64,000 nucleotides of DNA from Caldilineaceae bacterium (lineage in GTDB: Bacteria > Chloroflexota > Anaerolineae > Caldilineales > Caldilineaceae): contig JALHQH010000029.1 of assembly GCA_022842065.1 (NCBI GenBank), positions 1 to 64,000 of the forward strand. The letters are read 5' to 3'. The translations under genes and the position numbers were made by a program. The notes beneath the pieces were generated by a model that was given only the letters and a program-made list of their open reading frames with translations, did not search any database and was not told where the DNA came from. Below, piece after piece: positions 7,288 through 15,351 of this stretch. How positions within the stretch are numbered: position 1 is the first letter of the stretch; the number at the start of each line of letters is the position of its first letter.

Positions 7288-9159
7288 TCAGAGTAAAAGC
7301 AGGAGGATGAGCAACGGCAGGAGGACAAGGACGAGCAAGATGGCGAGCACAAGCATGAGAAATTTGCCCGGATTGGTCAGCTCCGTTGCTGCAGTAGGCT
7401 GGGCCTCGAAGACGGCGAACGCGGCCCGGTCAATCGTCAGGCCGGCTGCTGTTTGCGCGTTGACGTTTAACTCTACCCCATACAATCCCTGCTGGCTTGG
7501 CGTTATGACCGCTGTAACATTGGCGCCCTGTATGATCAGCGGGTAGCGCTCGATCTGCCCATCTGGCCGACGCAGGCGCGCTTGGCCGCTAGTCAGCGTG
7601 ACTGCCTGACCCGCTGCTGTTAGTTGGGCCTGGAGGTTGACCGGTTCATCAAGCTGTGGCGTGAGTTGATCAAGGGTGAGTTGCAGCGTTGCACCACCAT
7701 TAAATTGCGCTGCTATGGCGTAATCCGCGCCCGTGGTCGGGGTATCGGCGGTGCTTTGCAGCGCAACTACCCATTGGCCTGCTCTGGGTTGGACAAAACC
7801 ATAGCCGAGGTAGACCAACGCCGCAGGGTCGGTCACACGGATCTCGCCATTGGCTGTTGCGTCCAGTTGCACTGTATTGCCGTTGGCCCCGGTGACGACT
7901 GTCGTGAGCGAACGCGACGTGTCATATAGGGCGAAGGTCGCCACGGTCACCCCTGGATCGATGTGAATGGTGACGTTGTGCGTTTCCCCCAGCGCTACAT
8001 GGCCGGTGTAGACCTGGGTGAATTGTAGCACAGGGGCAGGTGACGGCAAGGCTGGATCGTCCACTTGCCAGAAAGCGCCTGGCGGTGTTTGTAAGAGCGG
8101 CTGCACAAACGTCGTAAACGCCGCGGGATCATCGTTCAGCGCATGGTGTAATAACGCGATCTCCTGCACCGGCATCGCAATCGCGTTGATGCTGGCCAGC
8201 GATACGACCAGATCAGACGCGACATCGGTACAGGGGGATTGTACGGTGTCGCGCAATTTGGTGCCGGCCAAGGCGTGGAAGGGTACCCCGCGCCGCCGCG
8301 TGATTTGCGGATTGAAGATCGCCTGCATGTAGCTGGGCTGTAGTTCAAGGGTGGCCGGCAACAGCAGGCCCAACGCTGCCGGCAACACGCTGCATGAAGA
8401 GCCACCCATTGGCGAACCAAGGATGATGAGTTGGGCAACATTGCGCGTTTGCATTATCCGGTCCAGGTAGTAGCGGGTGATCATTCCACCCATGCTGTGG
8501 GCCAGCACATCTACCTGTTCTGCGCCGGTGACCTGCTGGACGTTGCGGATGTATTCGCCCAAAATTGCCCCATTTTGGGCAATGGTGTTGGTACGGGTCA
8601 GCGCTGTGGCCAGGTCGCCGATATTCATTACTCCTGGCACCTGGCCATCGCCCACGGCGTAACCCGCCACGCCCATGTCGGCCAAGTAGCCATCGGCACC
8701 GAGGTAGGCGCTCCAAACCTTCCAACTGGCCTTGAAGCCATGTACCATCACGACTGGGCGCGGCGTAATCGCGAGCGGGGCACTCTCCCCGATTGCCATA
8801 CCGGCCGCCTGGGCCGTTATCACGCGCTGCTTTGGGCGTACGCCATCGGCGCCCCAGGCCCAGCCCAAGGTGGGGAAGGGTGCGGTTTGGCAGCTAGTCT
8901 GTGCGGTCGGGATGGTGCAACTGGCAATTGGGGTAGCCACACCATCCAGCAGAAAATCGATTCCTGTGTCGGCGTTTACTGCTTGCGGCAGATTGAGCTG
9001 CAGGCTGATCGAATTACCATCAACCAGTGCTGTCAGCCCCACATTGTCTGCATCCAATATACGCACTGACGGTGTCTGCGCCGCCACCGGACGCGTCCAT
9101 ACCGTCAGCCAGACCAGGCTAAGGCAGATAAGTGGCAGACAAAAGCGTTGGTGTCCCAT
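7288..9159 (-). CDS. Secreted, membrane-anchored lipase/PGAP1-like alpha/beta hydrolase
   Basis: A 623-residue protein with a signal peptide (cleavage after PVAA near residue 27) and a C-terminal Leu-rich membrane anchor (last about 22 residues). After an Ig-like N-terminal region comes the hydrolase core: oxyanion motif VVMVHGF (about residue 137) and nucleophile elbow AHSMGG (about residue 221). These match the PGAP1/LipA triacylglycerol lipase group. The rest is beta-rich and probably Ig-like. Likely an extracytoplasmic esterase or lipase held at the membrane. Its promoter region contains palindromic element copy 2. Confidence 0.8.
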   Translation of the reverse strand: MGHQRFCLPLICLSLVWLTVWTRPVAAQTPSVRILDADNVGLTALVDGNSISLQLNLPQAVNADTGIDFLLDGVATPIASCTIPTAQTSCQTAPFPTLGWAWGADGVRPKQRVITAQAAGMAIGESAPLAITPRPVVMVHGFKASWKVWSAYLGADGYLADMGVAGYAVGDGQVPGVMNIGDLATALTRTNTIAQNGAILGEYIRNVQQVTGAEQVDVLAHSMGGMITRYYLDRIMQTRNVAQLIILGSPMGGSSCSVLPAALGLLLPATLELQPSYMQAIFNPQITRRRGVPFHALAGTKLRDTVQSPCTDVASDLVVSLASINAIAMPVQEIALLHHALNDDPAAFTTFVQPLLQTPPGAFWQVDDPALPSPAPVLQFTQVYTGHVALGETHNVTIHIDPGVTVATFALYDTSRSLTTVVTGANGNTVQLDATANGEIRVTDPAALVYLGYGFVQPRAGQWVVALQSTADTPTTGADYAIAAQFNGGATLQLTLDQLTPQLDEPVNLQAQLTAAGQAVTLTSGQARLRRPDGQIERYPLIIQGANVTAVITPSQQGLYGVELNVNAQTAAGLTIDRAAFAVFEAQPTAATELTNPGKFLMLVLAILLVLVLLPLLILLLLL

Positions 9160-9183
9160 ACGAATGATTGCCTCTCAACCCGT

Positions 9184-9250
9184 TTTATACTCGGCTCTGT
9201 CATCATTTAATATTTTTACTCGTGTAAAAAATGCTAAATGATGACAACCG
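9184..9250 (-). repeat. Palindromic promoter element, copy 2
   Basis: An imperfect inverted repeat (9198-9219 with 9224-9246) with the same flanks as copy 1: GGTTGTCAT on one side and ATGACAGAGCC-GAGTATAAA on the other (minus strand). The TATAAA (9189-9184) lies 24 nt before the ATG of the hydrolase at 9159, so it is likely its -10 box. Confidence 0.72.
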
Positions 9251-9344
9251 CTGGTATAACAAGTGTGTTCAATACATTGATTTCTTGCCCGTGCCCGCTT
9301 ACCTGATGAAGCCTAACCAGAACGCGGTAGAACCATGCTAATCG

Positions 9345-11249
9345 CTACTCGCCCGCCCATTGCATTGTGTACAACCCAAAATATCTTCCCTTCCTTGCCA
9401 ACAACGCCTCATGATTCCCCATCTCGACAATTCGCCCCTGGTCCATCACCACGATCTTGTGGGCGTTGACAATTGTACTCAGCCGGTGGGCAATCACAAA
9501 ACTAGTCCGGCCGCGCATCAACCGCTCTAAGGCCGCGTCGATGATCTGCTCGGTCGTCGTGTCGACGCTGCTGGTTGCTTCGTCGAGGATCAGGATGCGC
9601 GGGTCGGCGAGCAGGGCGCGGGCGAAGGAGAGGATCTGCCGTTGGCCGACGCTAAAGTTCGAGCCATTCTCTTCGACCACGGTGTCATACCCATTCGGTA
9701 GTTTGCGGATAAAACTATCGGCACCGACTGCTTCGGCGGCGGCGCGCACTTCCTCATCGCTCGCTTCCAGCCGCCCGTAACGGATGTTGTCGGCGATGGT
9801 GCCGCTAAAGAGGAAGGTATCCTGCAGGACGATGCCCAGTTGCGAGCGCAGGCTGGCCATTGTCACATCGCGCAGATCGTGGCCGTCGATCTTGATCGCG
9901 CCGCTACTCACATCAAAGAAGCGCGCCAACAGCCGGATCACTGTGCTTTTGCCCGCGCCGGTCTCGCCAACCAGGGCGATCCGTTCGCCCGGTTCGGCGC
10001 AAAGGTCGATGCCTTGCAAAACGGGCGTATCCTCTTTGTAACGGAAGGTGACCCCTTCCAAGGTGACACGGCCCGTAATCGGCGGCAAAGCATAAGCATT
10101 GGGAGCATCTTGCAGATCTGGCTCGGTATCGAGCAGCGCAAAGACCCGTTCACAGCCGGTCATCGTGGCTTGGAAGGTGTTATAGCGCTGGGCTAACTCG
10201 CGAATCGGTTCAAAGAAGCGATCCACATAAAGCACAAAGGCGACCAGGGTGCCGGCAGTCAGCGCATCGCCGATCACCAGCCAACCGCCAATCCCCACGA
10301 CCAGCGCGGTGGCCAGCGAACCGAGAAAGTCGACCCCGGTAAAGAAGATCGAGGAGAGCCAGGTGGTGGTGAGGTTGGCGTCAAAGAATGAGTGGTTGAG
10401 ATCATCAAAGTAGCGGAAGTTGCGCTGCTCGCGCGTAAAACTCTGGGTGACGCGCATGCCCGAAATCGATTCATTGAGGTAACCGTTGATCAGCGAGAGG
10501 CGGATGCGCGCCGCCCGATAGGCATTACGCACCCCTTGTCGCCAATAGTTGGTGAGCCAAAGCATCACCGGAATCAAACTAAAGGTCACCAGCGCTAGTT
10601 GCCAGTTGAGCGCTAACATCGCCACAATAATCCCCAGCAAAATAAAACCCGAACGCGCCAGCCCGGTAATCGACCAGGTGACAAAGTCCTGCAAAATGCC
10701 TACGTCGCTGATCAGCCGGCTCATCAAACGCCCGACACTCATATTGTTGTGAAAGTTGAGCGAGAGCTTGTGCAGGTGGCGGAAAAGTTCGCTGCGCATG
10801 TCGGCGACCACTTTGGTCCCTGCATAGGCCATCAATCCAATCCGCACCCGGTTGGTGATCCACTCGACCACCGAAGAGACAATAAAAATCAACGTCCACA
10901 GTCGCAATTGGTAGAGCGAGCCGGCGCGCAGCCCATCATCAATTGCCCGCCCGATCAGCCACGGCCCGGCTACACTCAGGATCGACGAGATTGACATGAG
11001 CACCACGGCCCAGATCACCTGGCTCCGGTAGGGGGCAAGATAGGCGACCAACCGCCGCGTCAGCCGCGCGTCATAGACCTTCTCATCGTTCTCTTCTTCA
11101 TCTTGGGGCAAGTGCGGCTGTACCCGCTCTTCACGCGCCAACCGTTCCTGCTCCTCGGCACTCAACCGCGCCCCAAAGAGCCAATCCAACGTCGGCCGCA
11201 ACCCCAGCGGCTCGACGACTGTGACATCTGTATTGTGTTGTGTTGTCAT
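9345..11249 (-). CDS. ABC exporter half-transporter, BmrD/TM288-type subunit
   Basis: A 634-residue type IV (formerly B-family) ABC exporter: N-terminal cytosolic extension of about 65 residues, six membrane helices, then the nucleotide-binding domain with Walker A GETGAGKST and Walker B LILDEATSSVD with the catalytic Glu. The signature is FSVGQRQ rather than LSGGQ, which is diagnostic for one half of heterodimeric exporters such as BmrCD or TM287/288. The partner with the complementary degenerate site lies directly upstream. Probably exports drugs, lipids or peptides. Confidence 0.9.
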   Translation of the reverse strand: MTTQHNTDVTVVEPLGLRPTLDWLFGARLSAEEQERLAREERVQPHLPQDEEENDEKVYDARLTRRLVAYLAPYRSQVIWAVVLMSISSILSVAGPWLIGRAIDDGLRAGSLYQLRLWTLIFIVSSVVEWITNRVRIGLMAYAGTKVVADMRSELFRHLHKLSLNFHNNMSVGRLMSRLISDVGILQDFVTWSITGLARSGFILLGIIVAMLALNWQLALVTFSLIPVMLWLTNYWRQGVRNAYRAARIRLSLINGYLNESISGMRVTQSFTREQRNFRYFDDLNHSFFDANLTTTWLSSIFFTGVDFLGSLATALVVGIGGWLVIGDALTAGTLVAFVLYVDRFFEPIRELAQRYNTFQATMTGCERVFALLDTEPDLQDAPNAYALPPITGRVTLEGVTFRYKEDTPVLQGIDLCAEPGERIALVGETGAGKSTVIRLLARFFDVSSGAIKIDGHDLRDVTMASLRSQLGIVLQDTFLFSGTIADNIRYGRLEASDEEVRAAAEAVGADSFIRKLPNGYDTVVEENGSNFSVGQRQILSFARALLADPRILILDEATSSVDTTTEQIIDAALERLMRGRTSFVIAHRLSTIVNAHKIVVMDQGRIVEMGNHEALLARKGRYFGLYTMQWAGE

Positions 11250-11266
11250 GATTTAACTTTCTAGTT

Positions 11267-11494
11267 GGTGATTGGGTGATTCGTAATTCACCATTGCCCT
11301 CGTTAACCACCCAATCACCCAATTACTACGACAGCGTTAAAGTGGTCGTAGTGCCGCGCTGTGCCTAGCTGGTCCGTGACCAGCGGCTGGGGCCGATAGG
11401 GCTGGTCACGGACCAGCTAGGCACATAATTTAACATTGTCGTATTATCCAATTACCCAATCACGAATCAGCCAATGACGAATCACCCAATCACC
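11267..11494. repeat. Composite hairpin element between the two ABC genes
   Basis: Three nested inverted repeats. The outermost is an 18-bp pair (11267-11284 and 11477-11494) that also contains the stop codon and last residues of the upstream ABC gene. Next are ends of the form TACGACA-nn-GTTAAA (11327-11341 and 11429-11443). The innermost is a perfect 25-bp hairpin (11360-11384 with 11401-11425, 16-nt loop). Looks like a MITE sitting among repeated GAATCACCCAATCAC-type words. The hairpin could attenuate transcription into the second gene. Confidence 0.75.
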
Positions 11495-13290
11495 GCCACC
11501 CGTTCGTCTCCAACCGCTTCCGCGGCCTGCTCCTGCAACGCCAGAAACTCCTCCTGGTCGCGTAGTTGCAAATCGTAGATCTGGCGGTAAAGTCCCGGCT
11601 CCTTGAGCAACTCGTCATGCCGTCCACGTTGCACAATCCGCCCCTGGTCAAGCACGAGGATCTGATCTGCGGCTTTGAGGGTGAGCAAGCGCTGGGCGAT
11701 CACAAAGGTGGTGCGCCCTTCCATTAAAATCTGCAGCGCCTGTTGGATCAGATGTTCGGTCTCGGTGTCCACGCTGCTGGTCGAATCGTCGAGGATCAGG
11801 ATACGTGGGTCGCAGACGAGGGCGCGCGCAATCGCGATGCGCTGCTTCTGGCCGCCGCTCAAGGTTACGCCCCGTTCACCCACTTCGGTCGCATAACCAG
11901 CAGGGAAGGTTTCAATAAAGTTGTGGGCGCGCGCCGCTTTGGCCGCGACCATAATCTCCTCCATCGACGCATCGGGGCGACCATAGGCGATATTCTCAGC
12001 AATCGTGGCGTTGAAAAGAAAGGGATCCTGCAGCACCGTGCCTATCTGGCGGCGCAAACTTTCGAGTTGTAACCCCCGCACATCGATGCCATCAACCCGC
12101 ACTGTGCCCGTGTCGGGATCATAGAAGCGCGGGATCAGGTTGATGATCGTGCTTTTGCCCGAGCCGGTCGGCCCGATCAACGCCACCACTTGGCCTGGCT
12201 CTGCGCTAAAGCTCACTTCGCGTAGCACGCTGCGTCCGTCTGCGCCATAACCAAAGCTGACGTTGTCAAAGGCGACTGCACCCGCGGCATGGGTCAACGC
12301 GATCGCATCGGCGGCTTCCTCGATTTCGCTGGGGGTGTCGATGATCTCAAAGACGCGCGTGGCACTGGCGCTGGCACTCGTCGCCATGTTGACCAGAAAG
12401 CCAATGCGCAACACCGGCCCGTTGAGCATCAGCACATAGAAGATCATGGCAAAGAGCGAGCCAATCGTGATCTCACCGCTAAGCGCGGGTGGTCCGCCAA
12501 ACCAAAGTAGGATGAAGATCGCCACGGCCAAAATTAAGCTAAAGAGCGGCCAGTAAAAGGCCCAGAGCTTGATCGACTCGTAGCGCCGGTCAAACCACTC
12601 ATCGTTGGCGCGGTCAAACTTTTCCAGTTCATATGGCTCACGCGCATAGGCTTTCACCAGCCCGATCCCAGTCATACTCTCCTGCATCACCCCAGACAGT
12701 GCGCCCATCTGTTCCTGAATCCGCTTGAACATCGGGCGCATAGTGTTGCCAAAGTAGAGCGCGGTCCCCACCAGCGTCGCCATCACGGGTAACACCAGCA
12801 GGGTCAGCCAGACATGCTCCAACAGCATGGCTACGACCACCCCAATCAGCAGCAGCAACACCGCCAGCAGATCCATCAACCCGATGCCGGCGAAGCGCTC
12901 GGACTCGGTGATGTCGCTGGTGGCGCGGCTCATCAGATCGCCAGTCTTGGCACGGTCATGAAAGGCAAAGGGTAATTGTTGTAAGCGCCGGTAAAATTGA
13001 TTGCGCAGATCATAGGCGACGCGGTGGCTCAGCCACTCGCCATAAAAACGCTGGCCAAAAGAGACCAATCCCCGCGCGACGGCAATCGCCATAATCACGC
13101 CACCAGCATAAAAGAGCATCTGTGCATTCTGTTGCGTCAGTCCACTGTCAATCGCCTCGGCGATAATCTGTGGCACAAACAAATTGACCAGGGTCGCCAA
13201 CCCCATCGACAGATAGGCTACCAATGTTTGCTGCCAATAAGGGCGCAGATAGCCCAGCAGTCGCCGGTTGGCATGTGCTTTTGCCGCCAT
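11482..13290 (-). CDS. ABC exporter half-transporter, BmrC/TM287-type subunit
   Basis: A 602-residue type IV ABC exporter with six membrane helices and an NBD containing Walker A GPTGSGKST and a canonical LSGGQKQR signature. Walker B reads LILDDSTSSVD, with Asp replacing the catalytic Glu. That substitution, paired with the odd signature of the next gene, gives one degenerate and one competent ATP site, the pattern of BmrCD and TM287/288. The ATG at 13290 has GGAG upstream; a longer frame to 13404 would run through the leader. The last residues are encoded by a repeat arm. Confidence 0.9.
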   Translation of the reverse strand: MAAKAHANRRLLGYLRPYWQQTLVAYLSMGLATLVNLFVPQIIAEAIDSGLTQQNAQMLFYAGGVIMAIAVARGLVSFGQRFYGEWLSHRVAYDLRNQFYRRLQQLPFAFHDRAKTGDLMSRATSDITESERFAGIGLMDLLAVLLLLIGVVVAMLLEHVWLTLLVLPVMATLVGTALYFGNTMRPMFKRIQEQMGALSGVMQESMTGIGLVKAYAREPYELEKFDRANDEWFDRRYESIKLWAFYWPLFSLILAVAIFILLWFGGPPALSGEITIGSLFAMIFYVLMLNGPVLRIGFLVNMATSASASATRVFEIIDTPSEIEEAADAIALTHAAGAVAFDNVSFGYGADGRSVLREVSFSAEPGQVVALIGPTGSGKSTIINLIPRFYDPDTGTVRVDGIDVRGLQLESLRRQIGTVLQDPFLFNATIAENIAYGRPDASMEEIMVAAKAARAHNFIETFPAGYATEVGERGVTLSGGQKQRIAIARALVCDPRILILDDSTSSVDTETEHLIQQALQILMEGRTTFVIAQRLLTLKAADQILVLDQGRIVQRGRHDELLKEPGLYRQIYDLQLRDQEEFLALQEQAAEAVGDERVAVIG

Positions 13291-13546
13291 TGTTCTTCTC
13301 CATTCTTTCACTGCGTTGCAGCGTGTACGATGCATCAGGGGACCGCGTCGAGTACACGCGTCGGGAGTACCCTTCCGTGGCCTTGCGGGGGATGCGCAGT
13401 ACACGCCGGCAAGCCAAAATCAGCCCAATAAAAAAAGACCGTGGTCGCGCATACCCACGGCCCTCACTATTGCCTATTCAACTTCTCGTTGCGTCGCGCT
13501 GCGGCGCAATGCCAACTGGGCGCTCTGCGCCTTCCTAACTTTCGTA
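13291..13546 (-). promoter_or_regulatory. Leader region of ABC exporter operon, attenuator-like
   Basis: From a predicted start near 13540 the transcript would run about 80 nt, meet an intrinsic terminator (13462-13430), then continue 140 nt to the ABC start codon. Upstream of the terminator are competing GC-rich segments: GGCGC-AGA-GCGCC, then GGCATTGCGCC and GCGCGACGC. A possible 13-codon leader frame begins at TTG 13515 and ends at TAG 13476-13474, with AGGAAGG 14 nt upstream. The B. subtilis bmrCD exporter is controlled by ribosome-mediated attenuation, so a similar switch is plausible. Confidence 0.6.
13430..13462 (-). terminator. Intrinsic terminator inside the ABC operon leader
   Basis: On the minus strand an 8-bp stem GGCCGTGG/CCACGGTC (one G-U pair) with a 10-nt loop is followed by seven T. 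It lies between a strong promoter and the exporter genes, not at the end of a gene, hence the attenuator interpretation. Confidence 0.8.
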
Positions 13547-13575
13547 AGTGTAGCGCGAGCCGCAGCCACTGTCAA
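13547..13575 (-). promoter_or_regulatory. Sigma-70 promoter of the ABC exporter operon
   Basis: TTGACA (13575-13570), 17-nt spacer, TACACT (13552-13547). This is the best -35/-10 match I found in the window and it points toward the exporter genes. Confidence 0.75.
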
Positions 13576-13683
13576 ACCGTTTTTACAAGCTAGCACAGCA
13601 TTGGCGAAATGATGATGGCATACAAACATTCATATCAGTCACGGAGTGACGGCTGATGGTAGCCGAGGGTTTTAACCCTCGGC

Positions 13684-14067
13684 TTAGCGCCGCACCACCT
13701 CGGTCACCGCCCCGCCTAACGTACAAAGCGCACCAGCCAGCAAGCTGACTTGCCACGCGCCCGGCAGGATCGCCAGCGCCAGGATCGGTATGCTGATCAT
13801 CCCGCCGAGAAAGGCATGGATGCCTCCCCTTTGACCCACATAGAGCGTCGTGATCACCCCGGCCAGGAAGGGCAGCAACAGGCGCAGGGCCACACTGCCA
13901 TTTACCCCCAACCCGAGCCGAGTTGCGACCAGATCAGCGACCGTCACCAGCAATAAATTCGCCGCCAACGCAAAGATCACGCCAGTGGGGCGGATCGGTG
14001 GCCGCGCGATGGCCTTTTTGTTTTGTTTCATCGGTGGCTGTGTGGCGACCTTTTTGTTCTTTTTCAT
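13684..14067 (-). CDS. Small polytopic membrane protein
   Basis: A 127-residue protein with a Lys-rich N-terminus containing repeated KQNKKAIARPP-like segments, then about four hydrophobic helices (residues 37-125). It starts 11 nt after the stop of the PrdB-like selenoprotein gene, so the two are probably one operon. The family is not recognised. A 10-bp inverted repeat (AGCCGAGGGT/ACCCTCGGCT, 13661-13686) overlaps its stop codon. Confidence 0.7.
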   Translation of the reverse strand: MKKNKKVATQPPMKQNKKAIARPPIRPTGVIFALAANLLLVTVADLVATRLGLGVNGSVALRLLLPFLAGVITTLYVGQRGGIHAFLGGMISIPILALAILPGAWQVSLLAGALCTLGGAVTEVVRR

Positions 14068-14078
14068 CGAGTTGCGCC

Positions 14079-14945
14079 CTATTCCATTTGTTTCCCACTT
14101 CGTTGTTGTTTTGGTAACTGTGCCCAATCCGGCTCCGCATAACTTTCACGCCGCCACCGATAACCTGGTTCCCGTATAATACCCGGCTGCTCTGCCTCTA
14201 CCAACAACTGTAGCGCAGCAAAGATCAACGTCCGCTGCTGCGCCTCATTCCCTGGCTCACCCAGAGGATGCCCCAACGGCCACTTGACGAAAACCGCGCG
14301 GGGCACTCCCACCGCCTCGGTCAGATCCTTGGCAATCGAAAGGCTGACGGTGGCAATCCCTGCCCGCTCTAATGCTCTGGCGATCAGTCCCACGGACCGA
14401 TTACAGAGCCCTCAAGCGGGGGTGAGCAACGCCACATCAACGCCATCGGCCCGTAATAATTTTGCCACCGCTGGCGCGGTCTGCGTGTTGAGAATCGGCA
14501 CCTGTGCTCCTTCAATGTGGCCCATAAAGCCAACGTGGTTACTAGCCAGCGACCCAAGTACCCCTTGCGTCACCAGATCGCGGAGGTGGGCCAAGGGAAA
14601 GATCACATTGGGATCGCGATCGGCGTCGCTGTGATCATAATATTTATGGGTAATCGTCAGCGTCTCTAGGGCAACATCAGCTGGAATCAGGCGATAGCTG
14701 GCATCACCGTCGGGGTCGTCCATGTTAAAGGGCGGCTGGGTTGGCAGGTGAATCCCGCCGGTGGTGAGCAAAGCGACGCGACATTGCCCAAGGGCTTTGC
14801 GTAATGGTGTGAAGGGAATACCCTGCTCGTCTTGTAGCAGTGCTTGTGTGCGTTCGGCGGCACCTTTGGCCCACCATTGGGCGACCGTCGGGATCGCAAA
14901 AAAACGGTTAGCTAACCGTTCAAAGATGGTACGTTTTTCATGCAT
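14079..14945 (-). CDS. PrdB/GrdB-family reductase-like selenoprotein (in-frame UGA)
   Basis: Reading through UGA 14414-14412 gives a 288-residue protein of the glycine/sarcosine/betaine/D-proline reductase selenoprotein B family. Around the UGA the product reads LLTPA-U-GLC-NRSVGLIAR, a U178-x-x-C181 redox motif at the family Sec position, followed by typical family sequence (GVPRAVFVKWPLGHPLGEP). Both halves share one frame with only six sense codons between the UGA and the next Met. A two-part hairpin after the UGA fits a SECIS. The family reduces substrates with a selenol; no other Prd or Grd subunits are nearby, so this is an orphan with unknown substrate. Confidence 0.88.
14374..14414 (-). 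promoter_or_regulatory. Candidate bacterial SECIS element of the PrdB-like gene
   Basis: After UGA (14414-14412) the lower stem GCTCTG/CAGAGC, a small internal loop and an 8-bp upper stem ATCGGTCC/GGACTGAT (one G-U) close a 3-nt loop GTG. The apical loop starts 18 nt after the UGA and begins with G. This is a textbook layout for a bacterial SECIS. Confidence 0.8.
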
Positions 14946-15142
14946 AATGATTGCCTCTACTTTTTGCCGTTGTGCGGTTACGAATCCATCGTTTGGCGCA
15001 GTTGGGCATTAAATTTTTATGTTATAATTTATAGTACGACAGGGCTGTGGCCCTGACTGTAGCGCTGTTCACAGTAACAGCCAATCCGAAAATTTGGCGG
15101 TAATCCGGGCGGAATGGTGACCTTTCAGCTCGAACTATAGCC
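14946..15142. other. Intergenic region upstream of the PrdB-like gene
   Basis: No gene seen. It contains an AT-rich stretch with TATAAATTATAAC near 15030 on the minus strand, a possible promoter for the selenoprotein operon, and a short hairpin CAGGGC/GCCCTG (15041-15056). Confidence 0.4.
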
Positions 15143-15339
15143 GCGGTGGTCACAAATTAACATTTTCTACACGAGTAAAAATGTTAAGGTTCTCCTGGAT
15201 CTGATGGGGTTACCCTTCCTGGAAGAGGCAGCAATTTGTCGGTCTGCGCAGCATTGTTGCGCCTCTTCCAGGAAGGATCCATCTCAACCCCCTGAATTCC
15301 TGAAGAGCCAATGTTAATTTGTGGTAGAGCAAGTATAAA
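15143..15339 (+). repeat. Palindromic promoter element, copy 4, split by a hairpin insertion
   Basis: Left half 15143-15187 and right half 15310-15339 join to recreate the same palindrome as copies 1 and 2 (CACAAATTAACATTTT ... AAAATGTTAATTTGTGGT). On the plus strand it ends AGAGC-AAGTATAAA. The TATAAA (15334-15339) lies 12 nt before the ATG of the VIT/vWA gene, so it is probably that gene's -10 box. Confidence 0.75.
15188..15309. mobile_element. 122-bp hairpin MITE nested in the palindrome
   Basis: Flanked by an 8-bp direct repeat AATGTTAA (15180-15187 and 15310-15317), as expected for a target-site duplication. The ends form an imperfect 24-bp inverted repeat, 17 of 24 matching. The core is a 16-bp perfect hairpin (15214-15229 with 15261-15276) extended by GCAA/TTGC. 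Removing the insert and one repeat restores an intact palindrome. Confidence 0.8.
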
Positions 15340-15351
15340 AAGGGGGAGACA

